From an uncultured Verrucomicrobia subdivision 3 bacterium (GTDB lineage Bacteria; Verrucomicrobiota; Verrucomicrobiia; Limisphaerales; UBA11358): a stretch of DNA of 64,000 nt. Below the pieces are notes generated by a model. That model worked only from the letters and a program-made list of their open reading frames with translations, was not told the origin of the DNA and did no database searches. Shown here piece by piece: positions 11,178 to 23,094 of this stretch; the first letter of the stretch is position 1; each line of letters begins with the position of its first letter. The stretch is taken from NCBI GenBank assembly GCA_903922735.1, contig CAIXUZ010000060.1:124001-188000 (forward strand), given 5' to 3'. The translations under genes were made by a program, and so were the position numbers.

Positions 11178-12233
11178 TTACCGAACCGTGACCAAATCCG
11201 GCTGCGCCAGAGAAAGCCCGCCGCGATGATTTTTACCGAAGCTGGGGCGAATAATCACATTGTCTGTACAAGTGGAATTATTTACGCGAAACGCCGCGCC
11301 GCCACAATTGATGGCGACCAGATTCGTAAAGGCGTTGCGAACACATTCCGTTTGGGGTGCCGGACGCGCCACGCCAGTCCCATATTCTTCCGCATGTGCC
11401 ATAAACACACCGAAGTGCCCACTATTGCGGATAGAAACGTCGTAAAACACATTCTCGCGGCTCGCTCGCATAAAGATGCCCAAATCATTTCGCGCCAGCA
11501 CCGCTTTGCGAATAACATTGTTATTAAAAGCAAGATCCAGCGAAATTCCCGCGCCGGGGTTATCGTGCAAATACAGATCCGTAAACAAACTCTCAGCAGT
11601 GAGGTAACAGGCAAGACCGTCGAATTCATTGTCAAATGCCTCCAAATTGCGCACCGTCAACCGTCGCACCCCAAGCGTCGTAACCACGCCACCGGAACGG
11701 CATCTTGAGGTAATCACACGCTCTACTGATGAATCACACACGCTTTGAATCGTAATGCCGTTGTTGCGAATCTCCGAGCCTTCGCCCTGCTCGCGCCAAA
11801 GCTCGCGTTGCTGATGACTGCGGTTGCCATCTATCGACAAGTCTCTCACCTGTAAGTTGGCGAGCGTTTTTTGAGGATGGTTTACCGGCTCCCCCATAAT
11901 GACCACCGGGCAATTGGCGTTATCCATCAACCTCAGGACAGTTGCCGGACCAACCCCGCGCAAAGTTTGATGGTCGCGTCGCAATACGACGGGTTGCTGG
12001 ATGTCAAATCTTCCGGCAGATAAAACCACTTCGCCACCGGAGTCGGGCAATGAATCCAAAGCTTGTTGAATTTCCGCACTGGAAACCTTAGCTGACAAGT
12101 AAATCACTGCATTATCAAAAACCAAATTTTCCGAAGCGAACTTGATGGCAAATAGAAGTGTAAAAAGACATATCAACGCGGCATCCTTGGATGCCACCCC
12201 AAATGTCCCGTTCTGATTTAATTTCGTTCTCAT
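11178..12233 (-). CDS. exported right-handed beta-helix (pectate-lyase-fold-like) protein
   Basis: Hydrophobic N-terminus, parallel beta-helix pattern (LTVRNLEAFDNEFDGLACYL, NVIRKAVLARNDLGIFM). Confidence 0.65.
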   Translation of the reverse strand: MRTKLNQNGTFGVASKDAALICLFTLLFAIKFASENLVFDNAVIYLSAKVSSAEIQQALDSLPDSGGEVVLSAGRFDIQQPVVLRRDHQTLRGVGPATVLRLMDNANCPVVIMGEPVNHPQKTLANLQVRDLSIDGNRSHQQRELWREQGEGSEIRNNGITIQSVCDSSVERVITSRCRSGGVVTTLGVRRLTVRNLEAFDNEFDGLACYLTAESLFTDLYLHDNPGAGISLDLAFNNNVIRKAVLARNDLGIFMRASRENVFYDVSIRNSGHFGVFMAHAEEYGTGVARPAPQTECVRNAFTNLVAINCGGAAFRVNNSTCTDNVIIRPSFGKNHRGGLSLAQPDLVTVR

Positions 12234-12413
12234 AACAAACGAGGTCGGTGGACCGATCAGAGGTTTCTATTGCTAATGTCCTCGAAATAAATAATTCGTC
12301 CACTAATATTTTTAATTTTCTGCATTATTTTTTGAAGCGGCACATTTATGGTTATTTAGCCGTGCGGCATGCGTTTCAGCATTTCCAAAACAATCTGACC
12401 CGTTATCCTGCCT

Positions 12414-13484
12414 TTGAATTTGAAACCGGCAAGCACATCGAACCCCAACGAACTCGGATATTCTCTCCCCGCCGAGTGGAAGCCTCACGCCGCCACCTGG
12501 CTTACCTGGCCGCATAACGCCAGCGATTGGCCGGGGAAATTCCAAGTGATCCCTTGGATTTATGGCGAGATGACGCGGAAGATCTCGGCCGGCGAAAAAA
12601 TCAATCTCATCATTCGACACAAAAATGACGAAGCATTTGCACGGCGTGTTTTCCAGCACGCCGGTGTCGATTTGCGAAAAATTCATTTCGTCACGCATCC
12701 GACAAACCGCGGCTGGACGCGCGACACCGGGCCGATTTTTGTGAAACGGAAGCAGGAGACGGCCATCGTTCATTTCCATTTCAACGGCTGGGCCAAATAC
12801 GAGAACTGGCGCAAGGATACCAAAGTTCCCGAGGCAGCCGCGAAGCTGCTCGGCAAAAGACTTTTCCACGCGGAATCCGGCGGCAAGCCCTTTGTCATCG
12901 AAGGCGGCGGCATTGAAGTGAATGGACGCGGCACACTGCTTTCGACTGAGCAATGCTATCTTCATCCGAAAATCCAAGTCCGCAATCCCGGCCTCGGCAA
13001 AAGGGAAGTCGAAGACACGCTAAAGAACTATCTCGGCGTGAAAAATATTTTCTGGCTGGCGAAAGGCCAAATAGGCGACGACACGCACGGGCACATTGAC
13101 GATATCTGCCGCTTCGTCAACGCCAAGACGCTGGTGCTGGTGAAGGAAAAGAACTCCAAGGACGAAAACTACAAACCACTCGCAGAAAATTGGGAGCGTA
13201 TCCGCGATTTGCGACTGGAAGATGGCAGCCAGCCGGAAATCATCGCATTACCGATGCCGTCACCACTGTATTTTGACGGCGTGCGACTGCCGGCAAGCTA
13301 CGCGAATTTTTATATTTGCAACGCCGCCGTCATTGTTCCGACGTTCAATGATCCGAATGACCGGGTGGCCCTCGGCATTTTAGGGGAATTGTTCCGCGAC
13401 CGGCCAGTCGTTGGAATTCATGCCGTGGACTTGGTCTGGGGCTTCGGCTCGCTCCACTGCCTCACCCAACCGCAACCGGTATAG
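12414..13484 (+). CDS. aguA: agmatine deiminase
   Basis: MPAEW-like LPAEWKPHAATWLTWPHN, GGGIEVNGRGTLLSTEQC, DTHGHIDDICRF, GSLHCLTQPQP catalytic Cys. Confidence 0.95.
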   Translation: MNLKPASTSNPNELGYSLPAEWKPHAATWLTWPHNASDWPGKFQVIPWIYGEMTRKISAGEKINLIIRHKNDEAFARRVFQHAGVDLRKIHFVTHPTNRGWTRDTGPIFVKRKQETAIVHFHFNGWAKYENWRKDTKVPEAAAKLLGKRLFHAESGGKPFVIEGGGIEVNGRGTLLSTEQCYLHPKIQVRNPGLGKREVEDTLKNYLGVKNIFWLAKGQIGDDTHGHIDDICRFVNAKTLVLVKEKNSKDENYKPLAENWERIRDLRLEDGSQPEIIALPMPSPLYFDGVRLPASYANFYICNAAVIVPTFNDPNDRVALGILGELFRDRPVVGIHAVDLVWGFGSLHCLTQPQPV

Positions 13485-13494
13485 CCGGAACCCT

Positions 13495-15495
13495 TCAAAC
13501 TTGGATCGGCAGAATCAGCATTGCCCGGCCGTTCTGGTAAAGACGACGCTGCAGTTCAAACACAGTATGATTGTGCAGCCAGCGGGTGGCGAAGCTTTCA
13601 TCCTTGAAAACCAATTGTCCGGCAAAAAACTGCGCCTGCGGGAATTTTTCGGCAATGTCGCGACAAAGGTTCGCCGCCTCTTCCACAATATCCGTGCCGA
13701 GCGCAAAGTGCGCCTCGGAATAAAAACCGCGTTTGCCCATATAAGTGACAAATCGCTGAACTTCTTGCCGCGAGTAGTCACGCAGATTTTCCACCTCATC
13801 GGCGCCCTTGAAATTTCCGGCATCCAGCACACCGACCTGCACAAAAACAAAATTCTGATAAACTTTCGGAAACATCCGCACGACGGCCAGCAGGGTGTGG
13901 AGACCCAGACCGTTGAAGCCGTTGACGAGAAAAACGGCGGTGCGCGCATTGGCATCGCATGGAGGCGGAATCTTTTCCTGGACAATCGCATCATCAGCCA
14001 ATGCGGCAGCCACAAGCTCGTTGAGGCGGTGTAATTTTTTCTGCGTCTGGCGGTAATGGTTTTTTACCCAAAACGCCACGCCCACCAAGGCACCGGTAAC
14101 CACCAATGTAATCCAGCCGCCTTCAAAAAACTTGGCCACACACAGCAGCACCAAGATTCCACCGGTCAGCAGTAGACCAAAGCCGTTGACGGATATTTTC
14201 TTTTTCCAACCCGGTTCCTTGGCGCGAACTTGCCACCAGTGACGCACCATGCCAAGTTGCGAGAGGCTGAAGGTGATAAACACGTTGATGCTGTATAGAA
14301 TCACGAGTTTTTCCACCAAGGCACCGGTACAGAGGACCAGCAATAGCGCTGCCACGCCCATGATTATCACTCCGTTTTGCGTGACGAGCCGGTCGCTCAA
14401 GGTGGCAAACCGTGTGGGCATCCAGCGATCCACAGCCATGTTGGCCAGCACGCGCGGACCGCCGAAAAATCCGGTTTGGGCGGCGATGACCAGCAGTGCC
14501 GCCGAGGAAACCATGGCAGCAATGACAAATCCTTTTCCGAGTGTCGCCGGCCAGCCCGCGCTAATTTTTTCAAAGAGAATGGCATTCAGTGTTTTACCAG
14601 GGACGTGTTCGACATGGTAGAGCAGATACGCCAATAACAATCCGCCGACAACGAATGACAGCGATACCGCCATGTAAACCATCGTGCGTTTGCCGGTCTG
14701 GACACGCGGTTCACGCAGAGTATTCAGGCCGTTGCTGACAGCTTCAATGCCGGTGTAAGTGCCTGCGCCGAGACTATAAGCCCTCAACAGCACGGCAAAT
14801 AATCCAAGCAATCCAATGTGAGGATCCAGATAACTTGACCGCACATCGGTTGCCACGCCGCTGACGATGCCTGGCAATTCGCCAAAATGCGCAGAAATCG
14901 CCCAGACAATGGCAAACGTATAAGTCCCCACAAACACGAAGAAAACCGGCACCCAAAGGATGACGGATTCTTTCACCCCACGCAGGTTGAGCAACGTGAG
15001 GAATACAATGACGCCGACGGAACAGGAAATTTTGTATTTCAACAGCTCCGGCGGCAACATGCTAAACGCGGCATCCGCACCACTGGAAATACTCAACGCA
15101 ATCGTCAAAATATAGTCGCCGATGAGCGCGCAGCCGGAAATCACACCGAGGGTCGGTGAAAGCAATTTGCTCGCGACCAGATAGCCACCGCCGCCGGTCG
15201 GAAATTGTTCGATAATCTGCGAATAGCTGGCACAAACGACCACAATCGTCAGCACCGACGCCAACGCCACAAACAGGCTCAGGTAAGTATGGCTTTTTAG
15301 CGCAAGATATGCGGCTTCCGGACCATAGCACGAAGAAGACAAGCCGTCCGCGCCAAGACCAACCCACGCGAGCAGCGCCACGAGCGACATGTTGTGGAAA
15401 ATGCGCTTGTCGGAAAAATTCCGCGCCCGGCCGATGACCAGGTTCTTGAAAGCACCAAAAACATTCATAAAATTTCGCCTGACGACGTCATTCAA
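13495..15495 (-). CDS. APC-superfamily transporter, KimA-type potassium importer-like
   Basis: GADGLSSSCYGPEAAYLAL, FPTGGGGYLVASKLLSPTLGVISGCALIGDYILTIALSISSGADA, GTYTGIEAVSNGL; about 10 TM helices plus cytosolic C-terminal domain. Confidence 0.8.
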   Translation of the reverse strand: MNDVVRRNFMNVFGAFKNLVIGRARNFSDKRIFHNMSLVALLAWVGLGADGLSSSCYGPEAAYLALKSHTYLSLFVALASVLTIVVVCASYSQIIEQFPTGGGGYLVASKLLSPTLGVISGCALIGDYILTIALSISSGADAAFSMLPPELLKYKISCSVGVIVFLTLLNLRGVKESVILWVPVFFVFVGTYTFAIVWAISAHFGELPGIVSGVATDVRSSYLDPHIGLLGLFAVLLRAYSLGAGTYTGIEAVSNGLNTLREPRVQTGKRTMVYMAVSLSFVVGGLLLAYLLYHVEHVPGKTLNAILFEKISAGWPATLGKGFVIAAMVSSAALLVIAAQTGFFGGPRVLANMAVDRWMPTRFATLSDRLVTQNGVIIMGVAALLLVLCTGALVEKLVILYSINVFITFSLSQLGMVRHWWQVRAKEPGWKKKISVNGFGLLLTGGILVLLCVAKFFEGGWITLVVTGALVGVAFWVKNHYRQTQKKLHRLNELVAAALADDAIVQEKIPPPCDANARTAVFLVNGFNGLGLHTLLAVVRMFPKVYQNFVFVQVGVLDAGNFKGADEVENLRDYSRQEVQRFVTYMGKRGFYSEAHFALGTDIVEEAANLCRDIAEKFPQAQFFAGQLVFKDESFATRWLHNHTVFELQRRLYQNGRAMLILPIQV

Positions 15496-15514
15496 ACAAA
15501 TTTCCCGCGCCAGC

Positions 15515-15988
15515 TCACGCCTTAAAACCCGCTGGTTTATTCTGCTGAATCACTTCGGCAAGACGCGCGGCCAGCGCCTGCGGTTCGTCGGTGCCAAGCG
15601 TGAAGCGTTTGCCGCTGCGCAGCGTAACGGCCACGGCACCGAAGCCGGACACGTTATAAAGCCAGCCGGTGCGCGGACTCCAGTGAATGCCCCAGCTCAG
15701 CCCGGTGCGCACCGGCCCAACGGAAACGATTTCCGTGAGCGGGACACAGTTGCGGATCAGTCCCGGTCCGAAGCGCCAACGGAGTTCGCAGTCGGTAATT
15801 TCGATGGTAAGCGAATGAAACAGCCAAGCGCACGCCAGCAGGATTGGCGCGGAAAACGAAAATGATTTTAGCAGGGTGAGTCCCAAAATAATGAATAGCG
15901 CCGCCACTCCAAGCAGCACGATGAGAATCACCGTTCCGCGCTGCGTATGTTTATAGCTGCCGCCAAATGTATTTGATGTCATAACCAA
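15515..15988 (-). CDS. small membrane protein with PH-like domain, hypothetical
   Basis: Two N-terminal TM helices, then beta-rich region ending FTLGTDEPQALAARLAEVIQ. Confidence 0.6.
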   Translation of the reverse strand: MVMTSNTFGGSYKHTQRGTVILIVLLGVAALFIILGLTLLKSFSFSAPILLACAWLFHSLTIEITDCELRWRFGPGLIRNCVPLTEIVSVGPVRTGLSWGIHWSPRTGWLYNVSGFGAVAVTLRSGKRFTLGTDEPQALAARLAEVIQQNKPAGFKA

Positions 15989-16079
15989 TTTAATTTTTGC
16001 CGCCTACGCACCAGCGTTTTTCCGGTCCGAACAAACGACACATTTTAATCGGGGTGACCTTGGTTTCCCGCACACGCAG

Positions 16080-16250
16080 GAGCTAGAGGATCGCCCTTCC
16101 AATTGCCGACGAGGTTAGCTGACGGGCTTGGCCTTGAAAGTGACCTTGCAACCGGTTGCCCGGCTGCGTTCGCCCCATCCCGTTTCCGGGAATTTGGTTC
16201 CCCCGCATCCGGCTTCAGGAAGGAGGCCGGATTTAGGCTGCAACAATCAG
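16080..16250 (-). promoter_or_regulatory. c-di-AMP (ydaO/yuaA-type) riboswitch
   Basis: Minus strand reads AAATCCGGC..GCCGGATGCGGGGGAACCAAATTCCCGG..GGGGCGAACGCAGCC...AAGCCCGTCAGCTAACCTCGTCGGCAATTGGAAGGGCGATCC; CCGTCAGCTAACCUCGU and GCGGGGGAACCA/GGGGCGAA are hallmarks; lies upstream of the KimA-like gene. Confidence 0.88.
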
Positions 16251-16302
16251 ATTAAATCAAATCCGCCCAGTTTTGTCAATTTGCGGGCAAAAACGGGATT
16301 TC

Positions 16303-17280
16303 TTAACGCGAAAAAATCTGCCGGATGACGTCTTCGATAGGTATTTCCTGAATATCAATATCCGTCACCGGCAATTCATCCAGCAGCGCTTTGCAGGCGG
16401 GAATCACACGATCGCGTTTGACCTTGAGCGTGATGCTGCCGGGAGTTTTGCCGGTGACTTCGCCGTAACACGCCAGATTTTCCGCCGGATACCGCTCCGG
16501 ATTTTCACATTGAATCGTGATCAGCTTGAAATCAGCAAAGCGATCCACAATGTCGCTAAGTTTTCCGTCAAAGAAGATTTTACCATGGTCAATGATAATG
16601 ACGCGCTCGCATAGCGCCTGAATATCGGCCATGTAATGGCTCGTCAGCAAAATGGTCGTCTGCTGTTCCGCGTTGTGCCTGCGGATGAATTCGCGAACTG
16701 TCTTCTGCGAAACCACGTCCAGCCCGATGGTCGGTTCGTCGAGGAACAACACCTTCGGCTGGTGCAGTAAAGACGCAATCAATTCCATTTTCATCCGCTC
16801 GCCGAGGGAAAGTTCGCGGACGCTGACGTTCAACTTTTCTTTCACCCCAAGGAGTTCCGTCAGTTCGCCAACCGTGCGTTGGAAACGGTCGGTGGGGATG
16901 CCGTAGATTTTAGCGTTCAGTTCCAGCGATTCGCGGGCCGGCAAATCCCACCAGAGCTGGTTTTTCTGGCCCAGCACAAGCGCGAACTGGCGGCGGTAAT
17001 CGTCATGTCGTTCCCAGGGCGTGTGGCCGAGCACTTTGGCCGCACCACTGGTCGGGTAAAGCAAGCCCGCCAGCATCTTGAGCGTGGTGGTTTTGCCCGC
17101 GCCGTTCGGGCCGAGAAACCCGACGAGTTCGCCGGGTTCAATTTTGAAACTGACCCCGTTGACGGCGACGGTTTGCTCGTATTGACGGCGGAAGAGACCT
17201 TTCACCGCCCCCGCAAAACCAGGCTGCTTTTTATAGGTGCGGAAATTTTTAGTGAGGCCGTTGACTTCGATTACGGGCAT
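16303..17280 (-). CDS. ABC-2-type transporter ATP-binding protein
   Basis: Walker A GPNGAGKTTT, signature LSLGERMKME, Walker B VLFLDEPTIGLD. Confidence 0.9.
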   Translation of the reverse strand: MPVIEVNGLTKNFRTYKKQPGFAGAVKGLFRRQYEQTVAVNGVSFKIEPGELVGFLGPNGAGKTTTLKMLAGLLYPTSGAAKVLGHTPWERHDDYRRQFALVLGQKNQLWWDLPARESLELNAKIYGIPTDRFQRTVGELTELLGVKEKLNVSVRELSLGERMKMELIASLLHQPKVLFLDEPTIGLDVVSQKTVREFIRRHNAEQQTTILLTSHYMADIQALCERVIIIDHGKIFFDGKLSDIVDRFADFKLITIQCENPERYPAENLACYGEVTGKTPGSITLKVKRDRVIPACKALLDELPVTDIDIQEIPIEDVIRQIFSR

Positions 17281-17362
17281 GAAGTTTTCAGTTTAAAGCT
17301 TTGAAACTTTAGTTAGAGAGCAAAACAACCAAAAACTCAAAATTAAGAATTAAAAACAGCGG

Positions 17363-18730
17363 TCACCGCATCAACTGTTTTTCCAAATAACTGACGCGCT
17401 GACGGACGTCGGAATCCACATCCATGCGATCTTTGACCAAGCGACAGGCGTGCAGCACCGTGCCGTGGTCACGTCCGCCAAATGCCTCGCCAATGGTGTT
17501 GAGTGAACTTTGAGTCATCTGGCGGGCTAGATACATGGCGATCTGACGCGGGAAAGCGATATTTTCGGGGCGGCGCTTGCTGGTCATGTCAGCCAAACGA
17601 ATGTCAAAGGATTCAGCAACTTTCTTCTGAATGACTTCGATGCTGATGGTCAACCGACCTTCTTCGTGAAGGGTTTCACGCAGCAAATTTTCAACAACTT
17701 CTATGGTCAGCTTCTTGCCAGTAAGCGAAGCGAGGGCGGCAACGCGGGTAAGCGCACCTTCCAGCCGGCGAATGTTGGTGCGGATGCGCATGGCCAGAAA
17801 ATCCATCACATCATCCGGCAAGGTAACGCCCATGACCTGGGCTTTTTTCTTGAGAATAGCCAGCCGTGTCTCAACGTCGGGAGGCTGCATATCGGCGGTT
17901 TGACCCCATTCAAAGCGGGAAACCAGACGATGTTCCAATCCCTGGATTTCGCTGGCCGGACGGTCACAGGTCAGGACGATCTGACTGTGAGCTTCTTTTA
18001 AGGCATTAAACGTATGGAAAAACTCCTCTTGGATGCGCTCTTTGCCCGCCAAAAATTGGATGTCATCGATCAGGAGAACTTCACTCTGCCGGTATTTTTT
18101 ACGGAAGGCGACCAGTTTGTTGTTCTGAATGGCTTCGATGTATTCGTTGGTGAACTTCTCAGAAGAGACATAGGCCACGCGTGCGCCTTTTTTGGTGCTT
18201 GCGATATGCTGACCGATGGCTTGCAACAAGTGGGTTTTGCCAAGGCCGACGCCCCCATAAAGATATAGAGGGTTATAGGCTTTACCGGGCGCTTCCGCCA
18301 CGGCTTTGGAGGCGGCATAGGCGAGATTGTTATTATTGCCGACAACAAAAGTATCGAACGTGTTGTTGGGATTAAAACGCAGGTCACCGTTGACAGGGGC
18401 GCGTTCGCGCGGCGGTTCGGTAGTTTTGGTTTTGGTCGGGACGGCCCCCGGCACGGTTGCCGGCGGAGGCAATAAACTGCCGTCAGCCACTTTGAATTTC
18501 ACTTGCAACTTGCTACCCGCGGCCACCGCCACGGCATCTTGCAATAGGCCAATGTAATTGTCCTTGAGCCAGACCTCACAGAACTCATTGGGCACTTCCA
18601 CCGTGATCTGGTGCCCATCCATTGCGCATGCGCGCAGCGGCGCGAACCACATGTTGAAAGTGTCCCGACTTAACTTGACGCGGAGATGCTCCTGCGCCGT
18701 GTTCCAAATTTTTTCCACTGAGATCTGCAT
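17363..18730 (-). CDS. dnaA: chromosomal replication initiator protein DnaA
   Basis: YGGVGLGKTHLLQAIG, VLLIDDIQFLAGKERIQEEFFHTFN, FGGRDHGTVLHAC. Confidence 0.98.
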   Translation of the reverse strand: MQISVEKIWNTAQEHLRVKLSRDTFNMWFAPLRACAMDGHQITVEVPNEFCEVWLKDNYIGLLQDAVAVAAGSKLQVKFKVADGSLLPPPATVPGAVPTKTKTTEPPRERAPVNGDLRFNPNNTFDTFVVGNNNNLAYAASKAVAEAPGKAYNPLYLYGGVGLGKTHLLQAIGQHIASTKKGARVAYVSSEKFTNEYIEAIQNNKLVAFRKKYRQSEVLLIDDIQFLAGKERIQEEFFHTFNALKEAHSQIVLTCDRPASEIQGLEHRLVSRFEWGQTADMQPPDVETRLAILKKKAQVMGVTLPDDVMDFLAMRIRTNIRRLEGALTRVAALASLTGKKLTIEVVENLLRETLHEEGRLTISIEVIQKKVAESFDIRLADMTSKRRPENIAFPRQIAMYLARQMTQSSLNTIGEAFGGRDHGTVLHACRLVKDRMDVDSDVRQRVSYLEKQLMR

Positions 18731-19285
18731 GATTTGCCGTAAATGCCCGATATTAATGTTTTATTCACTCCGCCAGCCAACCGACTTTCTTCACGTCAAT
18801 GTTATGTCAGTCAACTGCGTGGCGACTGGTGATTCAAGTAAAAACATAAAATGTTTCAACCCAGCGATCTTTCAGCCCGCCTGAAATATTGTTTAACTAT
18901 CTACAAACAAGCGGTTTGCGAATTTTATAAAAACTTAGGATTCAGATTCCTGAAAAAAGTTTCGCAGCGCAGCGCACAAGTTCTGAATAGCGACTCAGTT
19001 TTTAGGGCATTGTCCCCAGACTTACGAGGACAACATATTAACATTTATTCGCGAGTTATTCACAATCAAAAAAAACTCAATAAAAACAACCGTTTTAGAT
19101 TGGTTTAAACAAAAAACCCGATCTGAACCGGCTCCCCAGCACCGAGCGTTTGGCCGCCTTTTTCATCCATCTACAATCTGATTTCTCATTTCACCAGCAC
19201 CATGGCAACGGCCACTTCATGGCACTCCTCTCGGCCACTTATCATCTGCGCACACATTAGCAGGCTTGCTTATACTTCTGTATTC
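18731..19285. other. candidate oriC-associated region upstream of dnaA
   Basis: AT-rich non-coding stretch adjoining dnaA; TTATTCACA (matches TTATNCACA) at 19056-19064, one-mismatch TTATTCACT at 18761-18769. Only one full-consensus DnaA box seen. Confidence 0.35.
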
Positions 19286-19288
19286 GTG

Positions 19289-19317
19289 TTGACAATGATA
19301 AGGGTTGATGATTTAAT
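19289..19317 (+). promoter_or_regulatory. sigma70-type promoter for ileS leader
   Basis: TTGACA (19289-19294), 17-bp spacer, TTTAAT (19312-19317). Confidence 0.6.
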
Positions 19318-19323
19318 TACCAC

Positions 19324-19490
19324 AGTTGCAGGCGGAGTTAGCCCGCAACTTGTTCTTTGAATTTAAAATTTCGGCCCCGGCGTGAGTGCAGACCGGGGCG
19401 CGAGTTCTCCGTAATCTTACGTTGTGCTCATTCTGAATTCCCCGGGTCTTTTGGCCATCCTCTGGCTGACTGACCCGGTTTTTTCTTTTT
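19324..19490 (+). ncRNA. structured 5' leader or independent small RNA upstream of ileS
   Basis: GTTGC/GCAAC hairpin (19325-19349), GCCCCGG/CCGGGGC hairpin (19374-19399), then intrinsic terminator; promoter immediately 5'. Confidence 0.5.
19442..19490 (+). terminator. intrinsic terminator (candidate attenuator) before ileS
   Basis: CCGGGTC ttttgGCCAtcctcTGGCtgact GACCCGG followed by TTTTTTCTTTTT. Confidence 0.8.
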
Positions 19491-19564
19491 ATCGGGGCTT
19501 CCGTTCTGATTTTCCGCCGTGACACTCATTTTTCCCGCTGTTAACGTTTCCCTTCATTTTTACG

Positions 19565-22387
<2,823 letters not shown>

Positions 22388-22422
22388 TCGGTTTTTAGCT
22401 GCGGAGCAGCGTCCGGTAGTAG

Positions 22423-22832
22423 CCCACGGTGAAACCGTGGGTTTCATGTCCGAAACAAATCAAGCCCCGGCCGGGGCGAAAGAAAACCGGCGAAGCTTGT
22501 GCAAACATTTTCTGCCGCCCCTGCCGGGGCTGGTTCCCTTTTATCCGTTTAACCCACGGTGAAACCGTGGGTTTCATGCCCGAAACAAATCAAGCCCCAG
22601 CCGGGGCGAAAGAAAACCGGCGAAGCTTGTGTAAACATTTTCTGCCGCCCCTGCCGGGGCTGGTTCCCTTTTATCCGTTTAACCCACGGTGAAACCGTGG
22701 GTTTCATGTCCGAAAACAAATCAAGCCCCAGCCGGGGCGAAAGAAAACCGGCGAAGCTTGTGCAAACATTTTCTGCCGCCCCTGCCGGGGCTCATTCCCT
22801 TTTATCCGTTTAACCCACGGTTTCACCGTGGG
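22423..22832. repeat. 130-bp tandem repeat, three units (22423-22552, 22553-22682, 22683-22813) plus terminal inverted remnant
   Basis: Near-identical CCCACGGTGAAACCGTGGGTTTCATGyCCGAAACAAATCAAGCCCCrGCCGGGGCGAAAGAAAACC...TTATCCGTTTAA; the last copy ends CCCACGGTTTCACCGTGGG, the exact reverse complement of the head palindrome. Confidence 0.95.
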
Positions 22833-22961
22833 CTATTTTCTTTCGTCGCTCCGCGACTTTCCGGCCGGCATCACGCTTTTGTTTTGCGCCCGCCAAACAT
22901 TTTATAAAGAAAAACCACCCCGGCGGCGCTCCGGCGCACCCGGCGCGCGACCCGTTCATTT

Positions 22962-23022
22962 GTAGGAGACGACGTGAGGAGTCTCATTATAAAAGTTTGA
23001 GACTCGTCACCTCGTCTCCTAC
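22962..23022. repeat. 24-bp inverted repeat (fold-back element)
   Basis: GTAGGAGACGACGTGAGGAGTCTC (22962-22985) / GAGACTCGTCACCTCGTCTCCTAC (22999-23022), 22/24 complementary, 13-bp loop. Confidence 0.9.
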
Positions 23023-23094
23023 CTCATTTGCGCCGGCCCCAAAGCGCCAGAGGACTGGCGCACTCCACGACGCTCCGCGTTCGCTCGCAGGCCG

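Noticed and set aside
19324-19490. T-box riboswitch for ileS
   Set aside because: No recognisable T-box sequence or specifier-loop arrangement; only generic hairpins plus terminator, so reported as unclassified leader.
22429-22907. Overlapping small ORFs MKPWVSCPKQIKPRPGRKKTGEAC... in the 130-bp repeats
   Set aside because: Produced by tandem repetition of non-coding sequence; the 130-bp period shifts frame each unit.
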